From positions 4,216,001 through 4,280,000 of the forward strand of contig OV277871.1 of NCBI GenBank assembly GCA_922989275.2: a DNA stretch of 64,000 nt. The letters run 5' to 3'. How positions within the stretch are numbered: position 1 is the first letter of the stretch; every line of letters starts with the position of its first letter. Source of the DNA: Gari tellinella (Eukaryota; Mollusca; Bivalvia; Cardiida; Psammobiidae). The position numbers and the translations under genes are program-made. Under the pieces are notes generated by a model. That model ran no database searches, was not told the DNA's origin, and was given only the letters and a program-made list of their open reading frames with translations. Positions 20,820 to 32,007 of the stretch are shown here, one piece after another.

Positions 20820-21690
20820 CTGATAACACGTTAGGCAACCATTGTCTACATATATATCCATGCCGACACTGTACGGAACCGGCTAAATGTTTTTTTTTCT
20901 TTTGACAACGTTATTTTTTTTGTTGTGAGCTAAAATTTGCTTAAAAACAACCTCTGAGAAGCGTTTTCTGGCGATTATTTAGTACAAATAAAGACAAATT
21001 TGCTTAGTTACTATATTTGTCAAAATTATTGAGGGGCACGCCTCCCCCCCCCCCCCCCCCCCCCTCTCCATGCATAGGAGAGTTGCGAAGAATGCTTGAG
21101 GAGACCATATTTCTTCAAGACTTAGCACAGGCAGTCACTCTACACTTTTACTTTGGAGGGGTTAATGTCAATAAGAAACCAGTTTCTCATGACCTATAAT
21201 ATTGATCACAATGAAATGAAATTTTGTAAAAAATGTTCAATAACGATTAGAGGTAAACCTAAAATAATCAATTTCAATATTCGATTAAGTTATACAACTT
21301 AATACTACCTTGAAAGGTTACCCTGCGTTTCCTTTTCGTCTTAGTATACATGTATTACTGTCTTTCTGAATTATCAATGAGTTGCTGCAGTATCGTCTTT
21401 TTAAAACTTGAATTCTGATACATTTCTCAAATTTAGAATTACATGCACATGTATATAATGATTAATTTAGGCGTCTGACCTACCAAACTGCTTGTAAAGT
21501 TAGCTAAGTCGCATGAAGGAGAAGAATTTATATAAGTTTACCCAAACTTGTTTTCTAATCCTTATATTTATATGTGAAATTATATGTATTGTCAGTTATG
21601 ACTGTATCTATTTTGAAATAAAATACTGTTTAAACTAAGTCGCACTCGGCACTCTAAGGTTTAAGCCCTTCATTGCCAATTAATAGTGAG
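20820..21690. other. No recognised feature; poly-C tract
   Basis: C tract at 21044-21064. Otherwise AT-rich DNA without a supported gene. Confidence 0.4.
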
Positions 21691-21697
21691 GTTTTAA

Positions 21698-21841
21698 CAC
21701 CTTCACTACCATAATGTCGTCTGCTTCAATATTCAAGGTTTTTCTGCAAGATCGATTCAAAGTAAGAGTAAAGGTAGTATGGCGTAAGAAATATTGACAC
21801 CAGTGTCAAACAGCCTGGATCCAAACTGTTTGCAAAGTCGA
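21698..21841. mobile_element. F2 element, right-truncated
   Basis: TTAA at 21694-21697, ACCTTCACTACC-like end, GTCGTCTGCTTCAATATT interior, and a core A that has collapsed to CAAACAGCCTGGATCCAAAC. Confidence 0.6.
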
Positions 21842-21878
21842 CTTTGGATGACTTCTACGGCGAAACGGTCAATTGGGA

Positions 21879-22203
21879 CAGTGTTCCATCCCTACAACGG
21901 CCCTCCCAGCAACGACTCCCTCCATACAACGACCATTATCGCAGTTTCCTATACAGGACAATCATGTCTAATGCTTTTACTTCCTACAATATCTTCTGCT
22001 TAAAATTGTCGTCTACTGTTTTTCTTAAAGTTACACAATGGACATTTTGACATAAAAACCTTAATGTCGAGTGACAAACAGCTTGAATATTGATTCAAGC
22101 TGTTTGCAAATGTAATCCAATTTCCCTCCCTATAACGACTCCCTCCGTACAACGCACATATTTTTTGTCTCCCATTGGGTGTCGGAGTAGAGAGGGAGCG
22201 CTG
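21879..22203. mobile_element. F3 element, inverted, with collapsed core A
   Basis: CAGTGTTCCATCCC on the left; GAGGGAGCGCTG, TA on the right; 325 bp. The core is ACAAACAGCTTGAATATTG plus its partner; the inner palindrome is missing, as in the 19.9 kb copy. Confidence 0.78.
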
Positions 22204-22269
22204 TATTACAAAACGTACAAATAAAATAACACGCCTTGTGCATGTCTGCATGTTGTGATCGTAGTCTCA

Positions 22270-22405
22270 TCTTTCTATGATATGAAATACATTAAAAGTG
22301 TGCATGTATCATCTTCTATGATAAAAAACTACATTATACCATTATACAATGTGCATGTATCCCTTTTCTATGATATAAAGGACATTATACAACGATCATG
22401 TATGT
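22270..22405. repeat. About 50-bp imperfect tandem repeat, three copies
   Basis: TTCTATGATA...GTGCATGTATC recurs at about 22272, 22313 and 22367. Confidence 0.55.
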
Positions 22406-22409
22406 AGTG

Positions 22410-22860
22410 TACGAATTTATTAGGCATGTAATGGAATCTGCACATTACCAAAACTATTATTTCGTTCATTATCGACATAACATGATGACACATGCAAACT
22501 ACTTTAAACTACTGCACTCTATGTAAAGTCATCAGCAAGAAATAACAAGTAATATCTTTAAATAGATATTCAGCGGAGTGCGTAGTGGAAATAATGCTGT
22601 TGATAGGTGTGCAAACTGAATGAAATTGAGATTTGAGTTGTAATACATTTGTACCTCGGATTAAAAAGCAAAATTACAATTACAGTAACTTTTATCTAAA
22701 ATACCGGTATAGCTGCTATCATCTGTTTTCTACCTTATTTTCCAAAGAATGTCTATAGTTTAGAGTGGTTGTACTTATAAATAAATACTTATATATATAG
22801 GAACTGTTGTGAAAATGCTTGAAGCAATTACAATAACATTATATACAGCCAAACCTAGTT
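22410..22860. other. No recognised feature
   Basis: AT-rich DNA without supported genes or elements. Confidence 0.4.
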
Positions 22861-22867
22861 CAAGCTA

Positions 22868-23141
22868 CAGTGCTCCCTCTAGATTGTGTGTGTTGTCCGG
22901 AGCGAGGTGTTATAGGGAGGGAACTTGGGTTATTTGCAAACAGCAAACAGATCTTGATTCAAACTGTTTATCACTCGTAATTATGTTTTTGTCTGTCAAA
23001 ATGTGACTTTGAGAGAAACAGCCAACGACAATTTTAAGCAGACGATATTGCAGCCGTGAAATGTTGGACATAATTTTCTTGTTTGGGGGACAGCGACACG
23101 CGTCGTTGTAGGGAGGGGGCCGTTGTTTGGAGGGAGCACTG
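22868..23141. mobile_element. F3 element (TA), core reduced
   Basis: TA, CAGTGCTCCCTCTAG on the left; GGAGGGAGCACTG, TA on the right; 274 bp. The interior TTTTAAGCAGACGATATT is the exact site that is broken by P1 in the 42.4 kb copy. Confidence 0.82.
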
Positions 23142-23164
23142 TAGCTTGTATCGAACCTGTTCGT

Positions 23165-23310
23165 AATTTGTCGATTGGGTTTCGATAACTCGACCTTGCT
23201 TGAGTCGAAAACATTCGTATTTCAAAGTTAAAAGTGGCTAAGCCAATCTAAAATTTTGAAATACGGGGCCTATGTTCGACTTAAGCCTGTTGGAGTTATC
23301 GATGTATGAC
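23165..23310. mobile_element. F9-like element, degenerate
   Basis: ATAACTCGACCTTGCTTGAG and CGTATTTCAAAGTTAAA with the inverse TTTTGAAATACGGGGCC. Directly follows the F3 copy. Confidence 0.45.
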
Positions 23311-23389
23311 TATATATAATGTAACCATTGACATTCATTTTGTTTCAATATTTAAAGAAGTTGAAGTACAAAATTGAGAAGGATCTGTT

Positions 23390-23560
23390 AATCAATTTCA
23401 ACCCTAGCGACGAGTATTTTTGTTGTTAACAAACAGCATACTTGTTACGAGTACACTTTACCTATTACAAACATTGTAGACCAGGTCTCTTCTGTTCGTA
23501 ATTGTGCATTATTTTGTTAAAATGAACTATAAATAGTTATAAACGAACCAGTTTTAAAAT
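23390..23560. mobile_element. F8 element, degenerate
   Basis: TTTCAACCCTAGCGACGAG, ACAAACAGCATACTTGTTAC and ATTGTAGACCAGG resemble the F8 interior and a reduced core D. Confidence 0.4.
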
Positions 23561-23696
23561 TGGAAATTGCAATTAAAAGTAAAGTAATCAGAAGTGAATG
23601 ATTTACAATAGCAGCAATAAAAGTAAGAAATCTAGAGATAAAAAGCGCAACACTACCATTTGACCTTTTTATATTATACCGTGTCAATTGTGTTTA

Positions 23697-25365
23697 GAAA
23701 CATAAACAATATCAGAAACAATAACAATATCAGAAACAATATTAATATGAGAAACAATAACAATATCAGAAGCAATAACACCCTTAGAAACAATAACACT
23801 ATCAAAAGCAACAGCAATATCAGACACAATAAATGTATCTGAAACAATAACAATATCAGAAACAATAACAATATCAAAAAAACAATAACAATAACAGAAA
23901 TAATAACAATATCAGATACAATAACAATATCAGAAACAATAACAATATCAGAAATAATAACAATATCAGAAGCAATAACTACATCAGAAACATTAACAAT
24001 ATCAGAAGCAATAACAATAACAGAAATAATAACAATATCAGAAACATTAACAATATCAGAAACAATAACAATAACAGAAATACTAACATTATCAGAAGCA
24101 ATAACTACATCAGAAACATTAACAATATCAGAAGCAATAACAATATCAGAAACAAAAACCATATCAGAAACAATAACAATATCAGAAGCAATAACAATAT
24201 CAGAAGCAATAACACCATAAGAAACAATGACACTATCAAAAGCAACAACAATATCAGACACAATAAATATATCTGAAACAATAACAATATTAGAAGTAAT
24301 AACAAAATCAGAAAATATAACAATAACAGAAATAATAACAATATCAGAAGCAATAACTGCATCAGAAACATTAACAATATCAGAAGCAATAACACTATCA
24401 GACACAATAACAATATCAGAAGCAATAACAATATCAGAAACAATAACAATATCAGAAGCAATAACAATATCAGAAACAATAACAATATCAGAAGCAATAA
24501 CAATATCAGAAACAATAACATTTTAAGAAGCACTAATAATATCAGAAACAATAATATTTTCAGAAGCAATAATAATATCAGAAACAATAACATTATCAGA
24601 AGCAATAACAATATCAGAAACAATAACACTATCAGAAGCAATATCTACAACAGAAATGATAACACTATCAGAAACAATAATCATATCTGAAACAATAACA
24701 CTATCAAAAAACAATAACAATATCAGAATCAAAAACAATATCAGAAACAAAAACACTATCAGAAATAATACCACCATCAGAAACAATATCAACATCAGAA
24801 GCAATAACACTATCAGAAGCAATAACAATATCAGAAGCAATAACACCATTAGAAACAATAACACTATCAAAAGCAACAGCAATATCATCTCAACACAATA
24901 AATATATCAGAAACAATAACAATATCAGAAACAAAAACACTATCAGAAGCAATAATGATATCAGAAACAATAACTACCAGACACGAAAACAATATCAGAA
25001 ATAATAACATTATCAGTTGCAATAATACTACAAGAAACAATAACAATATCAGAAACAATAACACTATCAGAAATAATAAAAACATTAGAAGCAATATCAA
25101 CATCAGAAACATTAACACTATCAGAAACAATAACAATATTAGAAACAGAAACACTATCAGAAGCAATAATAATATGAGAAACAATAACTACCAGAAACAA
25201 CAACAGTATCAGAAACAATAACGCCATCAGAAACAATATTAATATGAGAAACAATAACAATATCAGAAACAGTATCAGAAACAATGACTCCATCAGAAAC
25301 AAGATTAATATGAGAAACAATAACAATATCAGAAACAATAACAATACCAGAATCATAACAATATC
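23697..25365. repeat. 18-bp minisatellite, about 1.67 kb
   Basis: Variants of the unit AACAATATCAGAAACAAT with substitutions (AGAAGCAAT, ACACTATCAG). Because the period is a multiple of three and lacks stops, several frames on both strands stay open for up to 243 codons. These are not genes: the products are low-complexity Leu, Ile/Val/Ser or Asn/Arg runs. Confidence 0.92.
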
Positions 25366-25564
25366 AGACGCAATTACTGTTGCTGTTTAGTTGCTTAAAC
25401 AACATAAGCACCTATCTTTTATTTCCTTGGAACCTTTAACGTTTTACCCATTTATTTAATTTGGAAAAGCAATTTTGCGAATTCAGCTGAAATAAGATAA
25501 ACGCCACATAGATGTACCTTAACATGTAGTTTCCTAGCGACATGTCGCTTCCTAGTCAGTGTCA

Positions 25565-25772
25565 ACCCTAGCAACGGGCACTCATCGTCATTGATAAATA
25601 TATGAGGCACGGTGTATACTCAGATCAGAGGGCTCATAGAGGAAATCTCTGATCAGGGTCCGTATGGTTTGTCATTTTGCAATTACCGGTCAAAAACCAG
25701 TCCTAAATAAATGTAGTCTAAATGGAAAAGATGTTTTTGTAATGTGGGATCCGACATTCAAAGTTTCAGGGG
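25565..25772. mobile_element. F8 element with core D
   Basis: The interior starts near TGTCAACCCTAGCAACG. It ends GTTTCAGGGG followed by TTAA (25773-25776). Core D palindrome at about 25613-25676, with mismatches. Confidence 0.55.
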
Positions 25773-25843
25773 TTAACATAAACATTTTTTTTATTGCATG
25801 GGCGAACCTCAACTCTGAATAAATAGCCTATGCACAAACAACG

Positions 25844-26038
25844 CAGGGCTGCGATAACTTGATCATAAAAAAGCCTAAATTTCTATTTTCCAGCAGATTT
25901 ACTTAAAGCAGGTTGAAAGTAAATCAGAATGCGCCTTAAGGCGCATTCTGCTATATTTTCAATCTGCTTTAAGCTACTAACATCTGCTAAGATAAAACTC
26001 CGAACATTTCGGAAAAATCTAGAGAAATGGCAGCCCAG
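25844..26038. mobile_element. F4 element (6-bp TSD) with core B
   Basis: CAGGGCTGCG to GGCAGCCCAG. The duplication ACAACG lies at 25838-25843 and 26039-26044. Core B palindrome at 25902-25973 with centre GCGCCTTAAGGCGC. Confidence 0.83.
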
Positions 26039-26148
26039 ACAACGCGATGACCTGTGAAATCATTTACAATTTGTTAAGACTAAAAGTACTTCAAAATCGT
26101 CTTTGGAAAACATATAATAGCGATTTATTTGAAACATCGCTGCAAATA

Positions 26149-26354
26149 CAGTAGCGGAGACGTTAGTATCTCCCAATTAACGTGTAAAGTTTGGAGCCAA
26201 ATCCTTACCCGCTGCCCTTGTCAAGCCTCAAACTTTGTGCCGCTCAGAAAAAAAAGTTACGAGATTAATAAGAAGCTGTCAGTTTTTTTTTACATTGTAT
26301 TGTACTGTGAAAATAGTTTCGTTTAAACGGGGACGACTAATGTCTTCTACCCTG
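26149..26354. mobile_element. F1 element, strongly diverged
   Basis: TA, CAGTAGCGGAGACGTTAG on the left; GTCTTCTACCCTG, TA on the right. The core is reduced to AGTTTGGAGCC and GCCTCAAACTTTG. Confidence 0.55.
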
Positions 26355-26589
26355 TATCAACGTTGTCATGGACTCAAACCAGTGCTCCTTGGTCTGTTAA
26401 CAACCCGCAGAGTAGGTAGACATGTCTTTTTCTTTATCTACATGTCCCTGAGCTCCCTTTGTATGCACGTAGGCCAATATGTATAATTTTAGTATTAAAA
26501 GCTTAAAAATGTAACACGGTCCGTTAACGCTGTTTTATCCCAAAACGCGGTCCTTTTCGGCTAAACATGGTCCATTTTGTCCATCATCT

Positions 26590-26830
26590 ATTTTGTAATG
26601 TGTCCGGCTTGTCCCTAAACAGAAGGTAAGTGAACCGTGGAAGATTGAAGACATGTATACCTTAGTAGCTTGCGTTAACAAGTTTTACTGCTCTATTCAG
26701 CGATGAGCCGCACTGTTAACGTTTTTGCTTATACGTCGCTTCAATTTGAAAGTGTTGATCTTATATAAGGTGTGTTTACAGTGTGCTCTTAGCGAGGGAT
26801 ATAGCTGGCGTAAACGACTAGGGCTAAGAA
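26590..26830. repeat. Repeat Q, copy 1
   Basis: Shares TGAGCCGCACTGTTAA and ACAGTGTGCTCTTAGCGAGG with 56.58-56.77 kb. Not recognised. The 26360-26590 stretch before it shows nothing. Confidence 0.6.
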
Positions 26831-26968
26831 ATAAAGAATCATGCAAAAGGTAATTAACCTTTTTACGGACATGATATCGTCAGCGTTAATGGTTAAGATA
26901 TATTTTCTGCACCTTTTAACATAGATTAATTTGTTTAAGTATTTTGACTGATGAAACAGATTTCTTAA

Positions 26969-27462
26969 AACCATTACTCCATAGCTTGTTTCTTGTTTAA
27001 CCCATTCCCCCATAGACGCAACTTTTAGCGTATTTAATTAATTCCTTCGCTGAAGAAAATAGTTCCAGTTTATACCCTCATGAACACTTACCATTACAAG
27101 TATTTTATACTTCCTAGCAGATTTTAGCTTAAAGCAGGCTGAAAGTAAAGCAGAATGTGCCTTAAAGCACATTTTGCTTTACTTTCAACCTTCTTTAAGT
27201 GGTCACATGTCTTAAACACTAGAAACAGGCTATGAGGTAAAGGGTTACAGGTATATTATCTCTTAAAGCAGGTTGAAAGTAAAGCAGAATACGCCTGAAT
27301 GCGCATTCTGCTTTACTTTCAGCCTGCTTTAGGCTAACATTTGTTAGGATATAGAATGTTTTTCTTATGGTGCATATTCATGACTGATGTATAAATTGGA
27401 ACTGTTTTCTTAAGTGGATAAATTAATTTGTGATGTAAAAAAGCGTATTTATGGGGTAATAG
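26969..27462. mobile_element. F5 element (outer), interrupted by another F5
   Basis: TTAA at 26965-26968 and 27463-27466. The second core B palindrome at 27262-27333 belongs to this copy. Its left part stops at GCTTGTTTCTTG where the inner F5 begins. Confidence 0.72.
27001..27244. mobile_element. F5 element (inner, inverted)
   Basis: Left flank TTAA (26997-27000), right flank TTAC. Ends CCCATTCCCCCATAG and GGTAAAGGG. Core B at 27128-27199. Inserted into an older F5 copy in the opposite orientation. Confidence 0.75.
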
Positions 27463-27548
27463 TTAACACCTGACTGGGATCAAGGTCACGTTTTTCTTGT
27501 TATATAACTCACTTTTACTTGGTGTACATGATGAAGATAGTGTAAAAA

Positions 27549-27782
27549 AGTAGTCCCTCTCTACAACAACAACTAATGGGAGACACACATTAAGTCTATT
27601 GTTCATATTATAGGGTTGTTATAGGGAGGGAAATTGCCGTACATTTGCAAACAGATTGAATCCATATCAGACGCCGCGTAACGCGGCGTCTGATCTGAAT
27701 TCAAGCTGTTTGTCACTCGTCATAATGTTGTGTTTTTCTGTCAAAATGTCCAATTATGTGACTTTGAGAAAAACAGCAGAAT
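27549..27782. mobile_element. F3 element, right-truncated, with full core A
   Basis: TAGTCCCTCTCTACAAC start and GGGAGACAC interior. Core A palindrome at 27647-27713 (centre GCCGCGTAACGCGGC). Breaks off after GAGAAAAACAGCAGA. Confidence 0.7.
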
Positions 27783-28073
27783 TTCTCTATTTCCTTTGAC
27801 GCTAATTAAAATATCTAGATTATAATTCTATATCGATTGTATTCTGTCTTCTCTTGAGCAATGATATGATTTTGTTCTATTCTATTCTGATAATTACGTT
27901 AACTTTGTATGTACAATGCACGATCTATTTCTAAACAAGTATCAGTTATAGTTCTTTTTTTTTTTTTTAAAATAATGCAATATAACCTGGAGGGGACAAT
28001 TTCTTTAAAATCTTCATCTGCATGTTTTACTTTACAGTAACGCACAGTACTGTACATGTATGTTAACTAATTC

Positions 28074-28514
28074 CAGTATAACCTGGCTTATCCGACACCT
28101 GGTTTAGCCAGAAAGCTGCTTTATCTCACAATAACTTTCGAACCCAAATGCCGAATGGCATACAACTGAACTTCTCTATCTCGACATGTTTAAGTAGAGC
28201 TAAGCTAACCCGTATCTCTTTTGACGAATTTTTATATCTCGAGCTCGCTTAAGTGGGATACCCGTATTTTAAAGTTAAAGTGTGGCAACTGGCAAAGCCA
28301 CGTTTTAACTTTGAAATACGGACACCAAATGTGTAATCCACATGAAGTAAAGTCTATATGCTTATTATTGTTACTATTATATGTTGACCTTAAGCGAGTT
28401 TGAAATATCAAAGTTCTGTTGTATATCTAAAACATGCTTTTATCGGCACACTGCTTTATCCGACATCATCACTGAGTTGGTACCGAAGGATGTCGGATAA
28501 GGCAGGTTTTACTG
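28074..28514. mobile_element. Inverted-repeat element K (24-bp ends)
   Basis: Left CAGTATAACCTGGCTTATCC(GACA); right end is its complement with three mismatches. Length 441 bp. The interior resembles F9 (ATCTCGACATG, CCCGTATTTTAAAGTTAAAG with an inverse partner). The ORFs inside are artefacts. Confidence 0.65.
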
Positions 28515-28699
28515 TTACTGTACATGGAATCGAAAAAGAGATTGAAAATATAGCAGATCACGGGATACAGTGTTTTAATAGCCAATTTTCTGCCATTATT
28601 CCGATTATTATGGTTATTTCCAAATAGTTTGGATCCTGATTACACACATTTTACGTCTGATAAAAAAACGAAGCATTATATACGGTCGCTCCAGGTAAT

Positions 28700-28930
28700 A
28701 TTACATAATTTTCAAAAAAATGAACTATAACTAATCATACCGAGTGACGTCACAAAAAATCATATAGAATGACCGTATTTTTAAGAATAGAGAAATAATA
28801 TCATATAGAGTGACGTCACAAAAAGATTATCATATAGAGTGACAGTATATCTTTTGGATAGATGTAAAAGACATGCAAAATGTTAAATTTTGGTCTATGG
28901 GAAATTAACATTGTAACTCAAAGCGAGGTG
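28700..28930. repeat. Repeat N, copy 1
   Basis: ATCATATAGAGTGACGTCAC occurs twice locally. GTAAAAGACATGCAAAATGT and GGGAAATTAACATTGTAAC recur at 49.37-49.47 kb. Confidence 0.6.
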
Positions 28931-29059
28931 TAATAATTGAAAATATCTGCAACGACGTTATTAGGATGGATAATGCAAACATGAATCAGTACTCGCTTAT
29001 TCACATTCCGCAAATATTTCGTTATCAATTCAGCGATGGCGCTTTGAAATCGTGGTGTA

Positions 29060-29262
29060 CAGTAAAACCTCTCTATAACAACCACTAAATTTTGTTAATT
29101 ATATTAAGTTTAAAATTGGAGACTGTCTAAAGCAACGTGACAACAAAGCATAAAGTTCCTTTAGGAGCTTTCTGTTTTACTGTCTCATTGCTTTAGGCTA
29201 TCATCTCTTTTTTATAATTACTTTTCCATCGTTTTAGTGGTCCAAATAGAAAGGTACGATAG
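29060..29262. mobile_element. F6 element with core B'
   Basis: TA, CAGTAAAACCTCTCTATAA on the left. The palindrome near 29125-29196 has centre GTTCCTTTAGGAGC. The right end is worn. Confidence 0.68.
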
Positions 29263-29419
29263 TAGTTTTTTTTGCTAAGGGTTCGTGCATTTGAATATCC
29301 GTGTTATGCAGCATTTTATAGATATGTAGGTGAATATTGCCGTTTGCAAAACACCAACGAAACAAGAGCTCTATGGGTATTTCACTTTGTTACTGTCAGT
29401 GACGTAATCATCTTTATTT

Positions 29420-29486
29420 GCAAACAGTTTGGATCAAGATCAGAAACCGCATTACGCAGCGTCTGAAAAGGATACGAACTGTTTGA
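29420..29486. repeat. Isolated core A
   Basis: GCAAACAGTTTGGATCAAG to GATACGAACTGTTTG. The centre GCATTACGCAGCG has decayed. Confidence 0.65.
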
Positions 29487-29589
29487 AACTCATTTCAATA
29501 TTTCTTGTCAAATTAAGACAGCATACGATTATATTGTAAGCAGGTTTACGCTTTGCGAGCTGATTGCAAAATCGTGTTTACCTCTACAT

Positions 29590-29650
29590 GCAAACAGTTT
29601 GGAACCAGATGAAACACCGAGTAACTCGGTTTCATAAAATTTGGCAATTT
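29590..29650. repeat. Isolated core A, right arm lost
   Basis: GCAAACAGTTTGGAACCAG with centre ACCGAGTAACTCGGT; the outer right arm is missing. Confidence 0.6.
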
Positions 29651-29742
29651 GCTCCTGTGTACAAATAAATTTTAGACAATCCTTATAAATATGATTATTT
29701 TAAAATAACAGCAAAGGACGGATGCTGCAGACCGTGTATTAA

Positions 29743-29974
29743 CCCTTTCATGATCAAATTATTCGGCAGATTTTCATCGCTTTATTGTCGTCTGCTTCAG
29801 TATTGTTGTTTGCAAGACACGTTTCAAAGTTAGATTTAAGGTTGTATGACTTAATAAATATCGATAAGAGTGTCAAACAGTTTGGGTCCTGATCAGACGC
29901 CGCGTTACGCGGCGTCTGATCAAGACCCACACTGTTTGCAAACGCACTTTAAGGCGTCATTGAGAGTGAAAGGG
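29743..29974. mobile_element. F2 element with core A
   Basis: TTAA at 29739-29742; right flank TGAA. Ends CCCTTTCATGATC and GAGAGTGAAAGGG. Core A at 29872-29939 (centre GCCGCGTTACGCGGC). Length 232 bp. Confidence 0.78.
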
Positions 29975-30079
29975 TGAAGTACTTCAAGCGTTCGAAGAGT
30001 TAAAGAAAATATAAATCTGAATAGAAACCAGACACTAGACCATTGAACAATTTTATGCTCAAAATAAGGTTAAGTTTAA

Positions 30080-30274
30080 CCCCATCACTGCCATGGCGTC
30101 ATCAATTGTTTAAACAATTGTCGTCTGCTTTTATTTCTTAAATTTAGCTTTTGGTATTGCGAGTGAGTGTCAATCTATTTGGGTCAAGATCAGACGCCGT
30201 GCCGTGCGACGTCTGATCAGGATCCAGACTGTTTTCACATAACTATTGTCCTGTGGGTAAGGTAGTGAAAGGGG
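30080..30274. mobile_element. F2 element with core A
   Basis: TTAA at 30076-30079. Ends CCCCATCACTGCC and GTAGTGAAAGGGG. Core A at about 30169-30236. Also holds a small second palindrome, CAATTGTTTAAACAATTG. Confidence 0.7.
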
Positions 30275-30617
30275 TTGGTATTTCCTATTACTAGAATATA
30301 ACCCTGTGATACCATCTACCGGTGTAATTTAATATACGAAAGCCGTTTATTTCATAAGAAATAAGTGACACGTGTTTGCATTATAGAAAATATTTAAAAG
30401 ATCACTGCGTCTTGTGATTTCTTTTCAAAAGGTGACCTGATTATTCAGCTACTCAGACTGCCTGTGCAGTCTACAAGGCGGCCACATTGCTCGTGGTGTC
30501 GTCTACCGGAGAATTCGACAAGTTTTAATCAAAATCAGAAAAAGTAAAGATCTGATCTTGATCTGTGCTGTTTTAAGTGAAGTTCAAAACTAAATAGCAG
30601 TAGTAAGCAATTTTTAT
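30275..30617. other. No recognised feature
   Basis: No gene, RNA or element could be supported here. Confidence 0.4.
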
Positions 30618-30621
30618 TTAA

Positions 30622-30819
30622 CTCCTTCGCTGCCTTACCCCGAGCACAGTGGTTATTTACAAACAGTTTGGATTCTGATCAGACGCCGCGTAACGCGGCG
30701 TCTGATCAGAATCCAAACTGTTTGACAATCAATTCATTTTTTCTTAAGTAAACATACCCAAAAATTAACTTTGAAAAATAAAAGCAGACACAATTGATGA
30801 CGTCACGGCAGTGAAGAGG
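30622..30819. mobile_element. F2 element with perfect core A palindrome
   Basis: TTAA at 30618-30621. Core A at 30660-30724 is a perfect inverted repeat: two 32-bp arms around a single A. The right end is GGCAGTGAAGAGG. Confidence 0.82.
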
Positions 30820-31002
30820 TTTTATTAAGCTTTTTGTAAAGTTACACCGCAGCTGATATTGATTCAAACATCTGAGAGATCTATAAAGTCAGATAAAGCT
30901 CTAATGGTGTATTTGCGTTTTATAATATAAAAAAACTTGTACCTGTAATTTTTGTTATGTGGGGACATTATACAATCACAAAGCTAAAACTAAGCCTTTT
31001 AA

Positions 31003-31200
31003 CTCGTTGCATGCTGGGTATAATTTTTTCGTCTTTAAAAATTGTCGCCTGCAACTGTTCTTAAAACAGAATTTTCAAAATTTACTTTCAAAACAGGGTC
31101 AGAGTGTCAAACAGTAAAGATGGACCCTTATGAGACACCGCGTAACGCGACGTCTCATCTGGATCAAAACTGTTTGCAAAAGGTAATCACTGTGCGACAT
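31003..31200. mobile_element. F2 element with core A
   Basis: TTAA at 30999-31002. Core at about 31107-31177 has GAGACACCGCGTAACGCGAC, where the usual CAGACGCC has become GAGAC in both arms. Right end poorly defined. Confidence 0.6.
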
Positions 31201-31307
31201 ATCCGCCGCTAGCAGGCAGACAGTTTAAATATCAAACGATGAATGGATACTTTTCTATACTTTTGTGCATTGAATAGCATATCATGCAATGACAGTTAAT
31301 GGTAGTA

Positions 31308-31553
31308 CAGTGGAGAATCTGTTATTCTTTCCCGTTTAAACGCAAACGTACGCAAACGCAAAGCACTAAAACGTAGAAAAGAACAACTTTCGGACAATTC
31401 TGATAATTCATGTTTATATTGGTGGCAAACAGTTTGGAGCCTGATCAGATGTCGGGTTACCCGGCGTCTGATCTGGCTCCAAACTGTTTGCACTGCAAAA
31501 AATAGTTTTAGCGTAAACGCGTTTATTGGGAAAGAATAACAGTTTCTCCCCTG
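31308..31553. mobile_element. F1 element (TA) with core A
   Basis: TA, CAGTGGAGAATCTGTTATT on the left; ACAGTTTCTCCCCTG, TA on the right; 246 bp. Core A at 31425-31491. Confidence 0.82.
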
Positions 31554-31745
31554 TATGCACATATATGTACTAGATTACAATATCCAGTGACAAAGGTTTG
31601 CTGTCATTTGTGAAAGGTATACTCACTGTCAGATCAAACTAATTTGTGTGTTAAATTCCTAACCAAAAAACATAATTTTTGGCTGTTATTGTTTTTATGC
31701 ATTCCAATATGCTAAATATAGCCGCTATATCTCTAAAGAGCGTTA

Positions 31746-31946
31746 TCCTTTCGATCTCAATGACGCCATAAAGCGCACTTGCATTTACAGTTTTGATCCT
31801 AATCAGACGCCGCGCAAAACTGTTTGCCACTTGTTTTGAAATAACGTGAGTTATATTGCCATAAAGCTAGCATTGAAACAATACTGCAGACGGCAATATG
31901 GCGACGAATGGGTAAAAACCTCACGATAAATTTGATCATGAAAGGG
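31746..31946. mobile_element. F2 element with deleted core
   Basis: CCTTTCGATCTC on the left; ATGAAAGGG followed by TTAA (31947-31950). Only half of core A remains (CAGTTTTGATCCTAATCAG, then CAAAACTGTTTGC). Confidence 0.65.
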
Positions 31947-32007
31947 TTAAACAATAGTACATGTACCTCTTGTGTGCAATACGACTTTGCTTTTCATTTG
32001 CAAACAA

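Noticed and set aside
20305..20861. Overlapping open frames rich in Arg/Glu or Ser/Leu
   Set aside because: Pure translation of a GA-rich microsatellite in different frames.
23674..25356. Open frames of 80-243 codons on both strands
   Set aside because: They are by-products of an 18-bp repeat without stops. The products are low complexity and nothing marks a gene.
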